In this document: piece after piece, positions 12,801 to 23,046 of the stretch | Layout: each line of letters starts with the position of its first letter | Numbering within the stretch: position 1 is the stretch's first letter | Origin: Rostratula benghalensis | Lineage: Eukaryota > Chordata > Aves > Charadriiformes > Rostratulidae | NCBI GenBank assembly: GCA_013399305.1 | Contig: VXAI01000088.1 | Span: 822,375-886,374 of the forward strand | DNA length: 64,000 nucleotides | Direction of reading: 5' to 3' | Made by a program: the position numbers and the translations under genes | Notes under the pieces: generated by a model | Database searches by the model: none | What the model saw: the letters and a program-made list of their open reading frames with translations, nothing else | What the model was told of the DNA's origin: nothing

Positions 12801-15800
12801 CTCAAAAAAGTTCGGTAATGACAGAAATGTGCTTTTTTTTTTTCGGTTGAGTTTGCACTTCTTTGTCTCATCAGGGTCCCTGCAAGTTTTCCCTTGCTCA
12901 GTACCATTGCAGATTTATTTTGATTGTCTAAGAAAATGGAGGAGAACAGCAGTAGTTGCACTTTCACAGTCATCCTTCAGCACCCGTTACAGACAGAAGT
13001 AGGTTGTTTCATCTTCAACGGGTGCAGCAGTGGGAGTGCTTCTCTGGGTTTTACAGCAAAGTTACAGAAACTTTCCTCAGCTGTATCGGCAGGATGGCTT
13101 GGCTTCAGCTTGTAAATTGAAATCAAGGTGACTATAAATATGTCACCTGTCCCAGGTAATAAACTGTATCCTGTGTCTGGTAGGATAAATGGCAAATTTT
13201 TTTTAGGCTCTTTTGGAGCTGATGGCTATTACAGCAAGCATATTTATTTCAATAGCCATTTTACCCTCTCTGGGATTTTTTTAAATTGTAATTTCTCCAT
13301 AACCAATACCAGTCCTATTAGTAAAACATTATTTTTATGAAATGGCTCTTAGACCAGTAATAGGAAAGTTGTGACCTGTGTCAGTAGGGTGGAGAAGCCC
13401 TATTCAGTTAGCATCCTAACAACAGCTTTATTACTATGATCTACACCTTCTGTCGGGGTGATAAATGTTCCCTGCGTAATTACAGTTCCTTAAGGTTGTG
13501 TCTGCAACACAGACATTCCACAGGGTTTCTGTTGTGGTAGTTCCATGATGAGAGGAAAGTCTTCTGTGAGGAGAAGGGGGGAGAGAGAGCAGTTTGGAAC
13601 ATTTTTCTCGTGACAACTGTTGCCTTTGCAAGCACCGTCCCTGCTCCCTGTGTGAACACAACACAAGTGACACTCGTCTGGCTTCAGTGCTCAGCCTTAA
13701 AGTCTCCCTGGCCCTCATTCAGAAAAAACTTTACTCTCTTTTTACACCTGAACCTGAGCACATGTGTGATTTTAAGCATAAAGTAATCCCTTTAACTGCA
13801 GGTTCAACACGGTTTAATTTCCACATGGGCATGATTACTCTTATGGTTGTGGGGGGACACACAGTCAATCTGAAGAGCAAAATTTTATTACTTTCTTTCT
13901 GAGTGGGTAGAGTTAGATTTTGTTAACAAACAAGTTATTATTGATGTCTATAAAAATAAGGAATGAAAAAGAAGATAGACTGTGAATTCAAGAACAAAAA
14001 ATAAGTACAGTATCATAATCTTGTGTGGAGGATTTTTACTTAAGAACAGGCATTTGTTTCACTAAGTGTGATCAAAAATTGGCGAAAAGGGTAGAGAGTA
14101 CAACTTATTTATTCATGGCATCACTATTTCCATTTCCCTAAGTGGGACATACTTTATTAATCCTGCCTTCTTTTTCTGTCCTGATGACTGGGATTGTGAA
14201 CACTGTGGGGAAGTTGGTCCTGGCTGTGGTGTTTGGTGGTTGTATCCTGCATGGAAGTTTTGACACCCCACCATGAATTTATTTTTCCAAAGCAACATCA
14301 TGCAAACTGGATCAGGGAAGAGGCACAAATCCATGCAGTATCATAAATGGAGAGGCTGTAAATGTTATGAAGGATGCTCAAAGGCAGTTTAATGTAGCAC
14401 TGGAGAAAATAGAAGTCATTACTACTGGAAGAGCTCCAGTTGTGGCAGAGAAGATAAATGGTGCTGTTACAAGAGATGTACTGACAACAAAATACCTGCT
14501 GGCTGGGAAAGAGAAGAGCAGAGCACAGTACAGATATCTATGGGCAATTACCCATTACCTGAGGTAATGTTTATTTTTAATTGAAATCTGACATGGATAG
14601 TATTTCCTATATGCACTGCTTGATGAAATGACATAAGCCAGTCTGACAGAAGTTTTACACTTAATTATACTTGTACTTAGGAACTGCCCTGTTTTTGCCA
14701 CAGTTCATCTTTGTGACTTAACATCTTAACGTGTGCTGTAGCCATAACACGGGAGAGAGGATGACGGTTTTTTACATCTGAACTCTTGGTGACCCGCTTT
14801 GGGACGGTCCAGTTTCATTAGTAAATGATGACAGGGGCTGTGAAGGGCGGTTGATCAAGTCTTCACATCCCTGATGGACTTTATGGGAAGAGGCCTTCTT
14901 ACAGCACACAGGGAAAGCTGCTGCTCCTCTGGGAGCCTGTACCGTTCATTTCTTCTCCTTGTTGCCAAGGGTGCAGGCACAATATCTAAGATAAACCTCA
15001 GTGAAGGAGGTCTAAGCTCACCGGATTAACCTCACAACGGAGGCGGTGCATCCTGTGCACCTATGCTTATAGATGCTCAGTTAACAAATAGTAAGCAGTT
15101 GAGCTGCCAGTGCTCAGTCACATTCCATCCAAACAAAGCCACATTCATTTTCGAACTACCCAGTGAAGCATTTCACATCTTTCACCCATCTCTCTCTTGT
15201 GGAGTTTTGTATGGGAAGAGCTGAGGCAACAACTACAGAAACACGTACAGAATATTCTTACAGATCTCTCTTGAAGCCACCAAGTGAAGAGGTCTTTCTA
15301 CAGAAAATAAACGGCGGAGCAACATTTTGAGCTTTCAAATTCACTGGTGCTAGTTGTGGCCTGTAAAACATTTATTTCCCTCGGAGGTTGGGTCAGACTC
15401 GGAGGGATCGGCAGTTGCGTGATGGACTGCAGTGGATGGTGCTGAACAGTCTTTATCAATCAGCCTCATAGATAGATAGACAGAAGATCATAGGTAGATA
15501 CATGAAAATAATGCTGCTGATTTCAAATAAACTGTGTGTCAGTGTATTACTGCCTGGAAGAGTTGCGGGCTACCCTCAGATGGGTTCTTGCTGTACAATG
15601 CCAGCGAGTAATTCCGAGAATTGACTTGAAGCTCTCACACATTACTCTCTAAAATGCATTGCTACATAACGGATTGGAAAAGGATTAACAGTAAACTGAA
15701 AGTGGTAAGACTCTTGTATACCATTTAAAGTGGGTTGTTTTTATTTTCATTTTTTTTTTCCCCCGTGAAGTCCCAGTAGGACTTTGTATTTTTCATGTAA

Positions 15801-18395
15801 CTGGCTCAAGGATCAGGCTAGCTGAAGGCTAGTATTGCTGCCCTAATATTTTGCTCAGGTTACATTTCAGTGCACATGGAGTATCATCATTCCACCAGAC
15901 AACTGCAGCAGGTAGTAAATATGCTCACAAAGCTGATGCAGCACAGTCTTTCATTCATTCACCCACTTTTTGGTAGTCTTTGGGAAGGAGGTGGGGTTCA
16001 CTGTGCTGCAGACGCAAAGCCCCCTCACTCCTGGGGGAGCAAAAATGCAATTTTCCTGCTTTTCCTGACCTCAGTGCTGACCTATAGGGATTGCCCCCTG
16101 CAGTGAGGACGTAAACCAACATCTTCAGTTCTGGACTCATCTGCAGCGATTACCAGCAAGGGCAGTAATTAATGGCATTTTGACTATGTGAAGTCTGACA
16201 GCAGCCGCTGTACAATAATGAGTTCTAGCTGCTGCCAGCCTGGGCCAAATCTGAACTGGTGACCTGGCAATGAAAATGCTCTGCGGACCATTACCAATTC
16301 TGAAATCATTCAGGGCTTTGATAACTCCTGCATTTTTATTGGCAGCTGCCCGGTACTTCCTCCTCAGAGCTGCTCTGTCAGTGGTTTAACCTGGAGTATA
16401 CATCAAAGCCTCAGGGGGATGCCATTATATACAGGATTTGGAATTTAGGATTTGACTAAATCAGATCTGATGCTTTCAGAGTGTTCTCCCTGATGCTCAA
16501 CAGCTCTTCTTCCCTGCCTCAGCTTTTTCCCCTTTTAGAGGCTCCTGCTTAATGGGTCTTGGCTCAGGATTTATTTAAATCTCTTCTGCTTTTGTGTTTT
16601 TCCTGTCAGTGTGTGACATATTCCTATCTTTCAGGTTTTGAATAAACAGTGTGGCATTCTTGCAATTTCATTCCTTTTGTTTAGGGTAAGAAAGATACAC
16701 GCAGCAAGCTTATTGAAAAATTCCAAGACACATCTGTTTTACATGACATCATGCCTGTGGACTTCCAGTGCTGGAGGACCCGTGTGGTAATGAACTTCAG
16801 TTTCCTGGATTAGAGGTGAACAAATAAGGGCCAGTGCTCAGTTTTCAAGAATACCACGCTAAATGGAAACTAAAGCAACTCTTCCTTATTGTGCAGACAA
16901 TGCTTGCCATTCTGAGAGCCCAGCAGAAGCAGCAGCATGAGTTTAACTAAGCCCCTGGGTCACTTCATTGTTGCCGTTCAGAATTCTGTGGATTGTAGTG
17001 AGATTTACACCACCCTGGAAGGTTAACTTCCTGTTAATTCAGGAAGTGTATGAAGCAAGCAACCTTTGATAATTCAAAGAAGAAGACGACAAGCTGGGAA
17101 AGAGGTTTGAAAGACCAAGTGTCCTCAGAACCTTCATAGCAACCCAGAAGCTGGTGGCTGGGTCCTGAAGCAAAAACCTCTCCCTTTTCATCTGCTGGAC
17201 CTGGAGGAGAAGAAAGAGCCTTTCCACCTGTTCAAGTATAATGGAACAGAGATTGCAGGGACTTTGGAGTCTGAACAGATTCCATCTCTCTAAGTGCTTG
17301 TAAGTCAGAGATTGATGCCAAAGATCGTGGGACCAAGGATGGTACCCTTTGAAAAACTGAGTAGCAATGCACTCAACGCTTTTCTGTATGATAATCTAAT
17401 TCTTAGAGTGTGGGAATTTTTTCAGTGTCACTCTGTCATGCTGTAAGAAGAGGAAGGACTGAGAGAAGAAAGTTATAGAATATAAAGTTAATGAGCTGTT
17501 TTAAAAAATTAAGTCTGGCCTCCATTTGTCACTCACTGGTGCTTTGCTGAAGCAAGAAGTGCAGGATAGAATCCAATTCCAGGTGACAGGATGGTTGGGA
17601 GTGACTTCAGGCTGAATATTCAGCTTCGGGATTTATCTTTATGCCATGTTCAGAGTGCTAAATCACTTAAAGCAGAGATTATCTTCTGTATTCTTTCTGG
17701 TAGTGCGTGCTCCTTTTATACTCTTTCTTTGTGTGAGGGAGATGGCTGAAATTAATCTACTTTTATTTCCCTTTGCTTAATAGTTTTGTAAATACTTTTA
17801 ACTGTCTTTTTTTTTTTTTTTTTTTTTACAATGTTTGAGGAGTATCACTGGTTACAGTCTGTATATTTTCTGGAATTATTTGGAGACCTAAGCTGATTTA
17901 AGCTAGCAGATAATTGGGATTTTTATTTCAAGCTACCAGTTTTTCTCAATGGAAAACAGCATCAGTCTGCTTTTACCAACAGCAGATGGTGGCATTCTTT
18001 TTGCAAGTTACCTGTTTGCACTGCGGTGTAAAACAAAGCTGTGTGAACATGATTTTTTGTACCTTCTGAAGCTTCTGGTTGTTTTTAAGAGTGTCACAGA
18101 CACAAAATGATTGATCCTTATGAGTACATTTTCAGCCTAAGAACCAAGTGTGCTTCAGCTGTAAGAGACCCTGTTTGATACTTAATAATATAGAACATGT
18201 CCTGGTTTTTTGATTATGACAGGCCAGGATTTGTTTTTTGTTTCTGGGCAAGGTGTCGGAGAAGTTTTTACTGCGTAGCCGCAAGGCTTGCTCTGTGAGC
18301 ATCCTCTCTCCAGTGCAGTACTACATACTGAAACAGAATGCCATGACAGAAACAGGGAAGTCTCATTCCAGCTGTACCAGCTTGGACAAGGGAAA
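9843..18395 (+). other. Probable ATG10 intron with simple repeats
   Basis: No coding exon is recognised. Visible simple repeats are a short GATA/TAGA tract near 15,469-15,481 and a run of 21 T at 17,807-17,827. Near 18,199 the sequence 'tgtcctggttt' resembles the start of some avian LTRs, but the following bases do not confirm it. A short AG...GT-bounded segment at 15.87 kb was tested as an ATG10 exon and rejected. Confidence 0.4.
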
Positions 18396-18892
18396 TAATA
18401 GAATTATAGAATGGTCCAGGCTGGAAGGGACCTCTAGGGTCATCTAGTCTGCCCCCCCTGCAGTCAGCAGGGACACCCCCAACTAGAACAGGTTGTCCAG
18501 GGCCTCCTCGAGCCTCCCCTTGAATATCTCCAGGGAAGGGGCCTCAACCACCTCCCTGGGCAAGCTGGTCCAGTGCTCCACTACCCTCATAGTAAAGAAC
18601 TTATTCCTAATACCCAATCTAAATCAGCTTTTCTTCAGTTTAAACCCATTGCCCCTTGTCCTGTCACTGCAGGCCTTTGTAAACAGACCCTCCCCAGCCT
18701 TCCTGTAGCCCCCTTCAGGTACTGGAAGGTTCTATTAGGGCTCCCTCAGCCTGTCCTCATAGCAGAGGTGCTCCAACCCCCGATCATCTTTCTGGCCCTA
18801 GTCTGGACCCGCTTCATCAGGTCCACGTCCTTCCTATATTGAGGGCTCCAGACACAGTATTCAAGTACAACGTGGCAGAATCACCTCTGGTC
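18396..18892 (-). mobile_element. CR1 LINE, 3' fragment (subfamily B)
   Basis: Minus-strand CR1 3' end beginning with the inverted terminal repeat near 18,397 (AATAGAATTATAGAAT). It contains the conserved block for a CR1 ORF2 C-terminus, read in reverse. It is closely related to the longer copy at 37.1-38.2 kb, sharing 'cttgaatatctccagg' and 'ggcctcaaccacctccc'. Compared with that copy it lacks about 35 bases near 18,855 and is cut off soon after. It is non-coding now. Confidence 0.92.
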
Positions 18893-20067
18893 TGTGTCAG
18901 AACATAAATTTAGTATTTCTTCTTCTTTGCCATCAAGAAGCAGAGCCACCACAAGAAGCACATCTTAACAAAAATGGTTGTTACCCAGGATGAAACACCC
19001 ATCACATTAATCCTCACTGCAAACAGGCTGTTGTGGCATTTCATATTTGACGTCTTTCTTGCCTGGAATCCCTTTCCAGCCATTCCCTCCTGTGCTGTTA
19101 TACTCCTTGCTCTGTGTGTGTGGATGAGGTTTATTTTTTTTGTTTATTTTGGTGCAGAAGTAGTAGCAATGACCTCAGCAGCATTAAAGGAAAATCACTT
19201 CCCCGGGGCATGGTGTGCGAGACAGTCGGATACGCTGCTCTGGTGGTATCGCCCGTGTGAGAGCTGATGAGATCACTGTTATGGCTGTGCACCGAGTGCA
19301 AGCCTGATTAAGTCAGAACACGTATTCTGCTGGAGTGCTGGCTGGAGATGACAGCAAAACCTTTTTTGGGAGGTTGGATCGAGTTTTCAGCAGCTCCATG
19401 TGCACTGTGAAGGTGTGGATGAACAGAGCCGTGTCCTGTCGTAGGGAGTGCATCTGAAAATTTATCTGTCTCTAAATTATTTTCTTTTTTTCCTCAGGAT
19501 GGTTTTGACTGGGCTTGTTGAAGATCATCTGCTTTAGGACGTTTTTCTGTTCAATAGCCTAAAATGAGGATATGCCACCTAGTGGAAGTTAAAGCCACCT
19601 TGAGAGCTCTTCACTCTTCTTGCCCCCCCTCACAGGCTCCAAATGAAACTGTGTTTGCTTCCCAGCACCAGTTTGAGAAGATACAAGGAGAAGGAGTCAG
19701 GGTTCTTAAAAGGGCTCTTCCATGGAGCAAATTTGTTTTATGTATTACATTTCATCGGTAGCTTTGTCCACTTACATTCAGGTAATGCTGATACAGTTAC
19801 CTGTATTACTTTTGAAAACCGCTACATTTTAAATGTAATGGTGGCATAGCCTGGTTGATGGCCTTATTTTCCTTTGAAGATGAGAGAATATAGTCCAAGA
19901 TACTAATTTGTCAATGACTGCCAGTAGAAGAGCAATGTGAGTTAGATTCTGAAATGAGAAAAGCTGCATCAAGGATTAAGAGGGCCCCTGCTTTGTCTTT
20001 TCCAAATGCAAATGGTGTCTTTCCCTTTCTCTTCTGTCATAATGAAACAACTGATATTCCCTCTTAG
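18893..20067 (+). other. ATG10 intron just before the His-Pro-Cys exon
   Basis: Intron sequence ending with the acceptor at 20,066-20,067 (polypyrimidine stretch then CTCTTAG). No other feature is recognised. The open frames of 60-100 codons in this stretch show no family resemblance. Confidence 0.5.
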
Positions 20068-20165
20068 GAGCACCCTTTACTTGGGCAGCCGTTTTTCGTT
20101 CTGCACCCCTGCCGGACCAATGAATTCATGTCTTCTGTGCTGGCCAGCACACGGAAACAAAACAG
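20068..20165 (+). CDS. ATG10: ATG10 penultimate coding exon (catalytic Cys)
   Basis: 98-base exon, acceptor CTCTTAG before 20,068 and donor GTAATA from 20,166. It begins in phase 0 and ends after two bases of an Arg codon. It carries the HPC motif. Confidence 0.92.
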
Positions 20166-20533
20166 GTAATAAACAGTACCGTGCCGTGCAAGGCAGGGAA
20201 AGTAAATCAGCCAAGAAGTGGAAATGGTCAAAACAACTTCCTTGGGCCAAACAGAGTAAGATGCTAGATTGTCACCTAAGGGCTGTGGAAGTTAATCTAA
20301 TAAAGAATAACCCCATTGAAGTTATTTTATGACTGCCAAATATGTCTGCCGTTCAGAAAATGTTGCTATAATATGTTTATGGTGTTTTTTTGTTATTTTT
20401 TCCCCCTAGACACACTAATTACATTATATTGTGGCTCAGTACTGTAGGCCCAGTTGTGGGTCTAAATCTGCCCCTGAGTTATGCAAAACTAGCACCTGAG
20501 CAGAATACAAATGCTGAATCACTTGAAAGGTAA
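20068..20533 (+). CDS. ATG10: ATG10, last two coding exons (autophagy E2-like enzyme, C-terminal part)
   Basis: ATG10 is the E2-like enzyme that transfers the ubiquitin-like protein ATG12 from ATG7 to ATG5 in the cytoplasm, an early step of autophagosome formation. Two exons are visible: 20,068-20,165 and 20,410-20,533, joined across a 244-base GT-AG intron in matching phase. The first exon reads [15 protein letters not shown] then RTNEFM. The Cys codon at 20,110-20,112 lies in the HPC motif that carries the catalytic cysteine of ATG10. The second exon reads [20 protein letters not shown] then SYAK, the strongly conserved ATG10 C-terminus, followed by a bird-specific tail and TAA at 20,531-20,533. 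The N-terminal exons are not in this window. The frame is intact, so this is the real gene and not a retrocopy. The stop overlaps a consensus donor, so a slightly different C-terminus is possible. Confidence 0.93.
20410..20533 (+). CDS. ATG10: ATG10 last coding exon
   Basis: Acceptor TTCCCCCTAG before 20,410. The first base completes the Arg codon, then [18 protein letters not shown] and the rest of the conserved C-terminus follow. Stop TAA at 20,531-20,533. The bases 'gaaaggtaaga' around the stop also form a near-perfect 5' splice site. Confidence 0.88.
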
Positions 20534-21203
20534 GAGAAAATTACATCACCTTTTTTCTCTCCCATCCTCCTGCAAAATTATAAAGATTGGGTAACTGGCA
20601 AAAACATTGTCTTCTCCTTCGGAGCTCTTCATTCTGTTTGTTTAGGACTCACCTTTTGTATTTTGCTTACATGGCTGCCTGGTTGCCTTACTGACTTTGC
20701 AATGAAAATTTGCACTGAGGGGGATGTGCTTGGCACACTGCTGACACTCTTCATGACTGTCCCAGGGCCTTTCTCAGGTGTGTGAAGTCTTTTTATGGTG
20801 GTCCCTCCAGCACATGGTTGGTAGTGTGATGTAGCATACATCTGTGACAATGATTTTAATTTAATCTTTTCTTTGCATTTCTGTTTGTTGTCTCCATTTC
20901 AGACCTCTGAGCTGATGGACAGATGATGGTTAGCTGTAGCAAAGCTATTGCAGACCTTCTTATGGATGGAATCAAACAGAGGAATCCTTCCTGCCTGGTG
21001 AGCAATGCAGTGTGGAAAGATGACTGCTCATGGCTCTTCCTCTGTCAAGAAATTGCCTGATTACAGTCAAAGACCTAAGAGTTGGCTGCAGTTGTGACAT
21101 CAGCTCTCAAGCATCTCCAAGACCTGAACTCCTTTGCGACTGCTTTGACCCCTTGAAGTCACTCACTTCCTACCTCTGTTTTGCTGTGGTTTTGGCCTTA
21201 GTA
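20534..21203 (+). other. Likely ATG10 3' UTR or last intron
   Basis: No coding sequence is recognised. A good acceptor (polypyrimidine, then CATTTCAG) ends at 20,902 and could pair with the donor embedded in the ATG10 stop. No AATAAA was found by eye before the CR1 at 21.2 kb; the nearest one seen is at 24,665-24,670. The transcript end therefore cannot be fixed from sequence alone. Confidence 0.4.
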
Positions 21204-22440
21204 ATCACAGAATCACAGAATATCAGGGACTGGAAGGGACCTTGAAAGCTCATCCAGTCCAATCCCCCTGCCAGAGCAGGAACACCTAGATCAGGTCATA
21301 CAGGAACATGAATATCTCCAGAGAAGGAGACTCCACAACCTCTCTGGGCAGCCCTTTACAGTGTTCTGTCACCCTCACCATGAAGAAGGTTTTCCTCATA
21401 TTTAAGTGCAACCTCCTGTGTTCCAGCTTGCACCCATTGCCCCTTGTCCTATCATAGGCTGTCACTGAGAAGAGCCTGGCTCCATCCTCCTGACACTCAC
21501 CCTTTCCANNNNNNNNNNNNNNNNNNNNNNNNNNNNNNNNNNNNNNNNNNNNNNNNNNNNNNNNNNNNNNNNNNNNNNNNNNNNNNNNNNNNNNNNNNNN
21601 NNNNNNNNNNNNNNNNNNNNNNNNNNNNNNNNNNNNNNNNNNNNNNNNNNNNNNNNNNNNNNNNNNNNNNNNNNNNNNNNNNNNNNNNNNNNNNNNNNNN
21701 NNNNNNNNNNNNNNNNNNNNNNNNNNNNNNNNNNNNNNNNNNNNNNNNNNNNNNNNNNNNNNNNNNNNNNNNNNNNNNNNNNNNNNNNNNNNNNNNNNNN
21801 NNNNNNNNNNNNNNNNNNNNNNNNNNNNNNNNNNNNNNNNNNNNNNNNNNNNNNNNNNNNNNNNNNNNNNNNNNNNNNNNNNNNNNNNNNNNNNNNNNNN
21901 NNNNNNNNNNNNNNNNNNNNNNNNNNNNNNNNNNNNNNNNNNNNNNNNNNNNNNNNNNNNNNNNNNNNNNNNNNNNNNNNNNNNNNNNNNNNNNNNNNNN
22001 NNNNNNNNNNNNNNNNNNNNNNNNNNNNNNNNNNNNNNNNNNNNNNNNNNNNNNNNNNNNNNNNNNNNNNNNNNNNNNNNNNNNNNNNNNNNNNNNNNNN
22101 NNNNNNNNNNNNNNNNNNNNNNNNNNNNNNNNNNNNNNNNNNNNNNNNNNNNNTTCTGGAGTGTCAGCCACTCCTCCCAGTTTGGTGTCATCAGCAAACT
22201 TGCTGATAGTGCACTCTACTCCCTCATCCAAGTAATTGATGAATATATTGAATAGTACTGGTCCCAGTACTGATCCCTGAGGGACTCCACTAGATACAGG
22301 CCTCCAACTGGACTCCGTCCCATTAACCACAACTCTCTGGCTTCTATCCCTCAGCCAGTTCACAATCCAGCTCACCACCCGATTGTCCAGGCCACACTTC
22401 CTCAGTTTGGATGCAGGGATGCTGTGGGAGATGGTGTCTG
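21204..22440 (-). mobile_element. CR1 LINE with reverse-transcriptase remnant, interrupted by assembly gap (subfamily A)
   Basis: Minus-strand CR1. The 3' end starts at about 21,204 with the inverted terminal repeat (AATCACAGAATCACAGAAT) and carries the [14 protein letters not shown] block. On the far side of the gap, 22,154-22,440 encodes the CR1 reverse transcriptase core: [38 protein letters not shown] and the catalytic FADDTKL. The distance from the 3' end to FADD is about 980 bases here and about 870 in the copy at 37.1 kb, so one element plausibly spans the gap. It is 5'-truncated near 22,440. Confidence 0.88.
21509..22153. other. Assembly gap (645 N)
   Basis: Run of undetermined bases. 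Both flanks are CR1 sequence in the same orientation. Any apparent long open frame across the gap is an artefact of the Ns. Confidence 0.99.
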
Positions 22441-22483
22441 CACACAAATACTGCACACAAATGCACAAGGCTGTGCTTCCTTG

Positions 22484-23046
22484 ATCACAGAATCACTGAA
22501 TTGTCATGGTTGGAAAGGACCTCTGAGATCACTGAGTCCAACCATGCAGACACAAAAAAACCCCCTACAATCTCAGCAACTAGAGCATGCCCTGTACCCT
22601 TCTACATGTTTATTAAGTACCTCCAGGGATGGTGACTCAACCTCCTTCCTGGGCAGGCCATTCCAGAGCCTGACCACTCTTTCAGTAAAGTAATTCTTCC
22701 TAATACCTAATCTAGACCTCCCCTGCTGCAACTTCAGACATTTCCTCTGGTCCTGTCATTCACTTGGGAGAAGAGACCAACACCCACTTCTCTACACCCT
22801 TCTTTCAGGTAGCTGTAGAGGGCAATGAGGTCTCCCCTCAGCCTCCTCCAAACTAAACATGTAAACATGCCCAGTTCCCTCAGCTTCTCCTCACAGGACT
22901 TGTTCTCCAGACCCCTCACCAGCTTGGTAGCTCTCCTCTGGACACACTCCAGCACTTCAATGTCCTTCTTGTAGTGAGGGGCCCAGAACTGAACACAGCA
23001 CTCAAGGTGAGGCCTCACCAGTGCCCAGTACAGAGGTACCATCATT
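22484..23046 (-). mobile_element. CR1 LINE, 3' fragment (third subfamily)
   Basis: A second minus-strand CR1 lies only about 40 bases beyond the 5' truncation point of the previous one. It starts with AATCACTGAATTGTCATGG and contains a rather well preserved ORF2 tail: [32 protein letters not shown] and [17 protein letters not shown]. The frame stays open for about 100 codons (22,734-23,045), so it is relatively young. It ends near 23,046. Confidence 0.93.

Noticed and set aside
15870..15911. Short AG...GT segment ending in two Gln codons, tested as the missing ATG10 exon
   Set aside because: Its translation (MEYHHSTRQLQQ) does not match the ATG10 residues expected before EHPLLGQ, and it lacks the conserved GPWDT motif.
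18196..18390. Possible LTR starting with 'tgtcctggttt'
   Set aside because: Only the first dozen bases resemble an avian LTR start. No second copy or matching end was seen.
21286..22468. Apparent long open frames of 260-320 codons on both strands
   Set aside because: They run through the 645-base N gap. Only the flanking CR1 pieces are real sequence.
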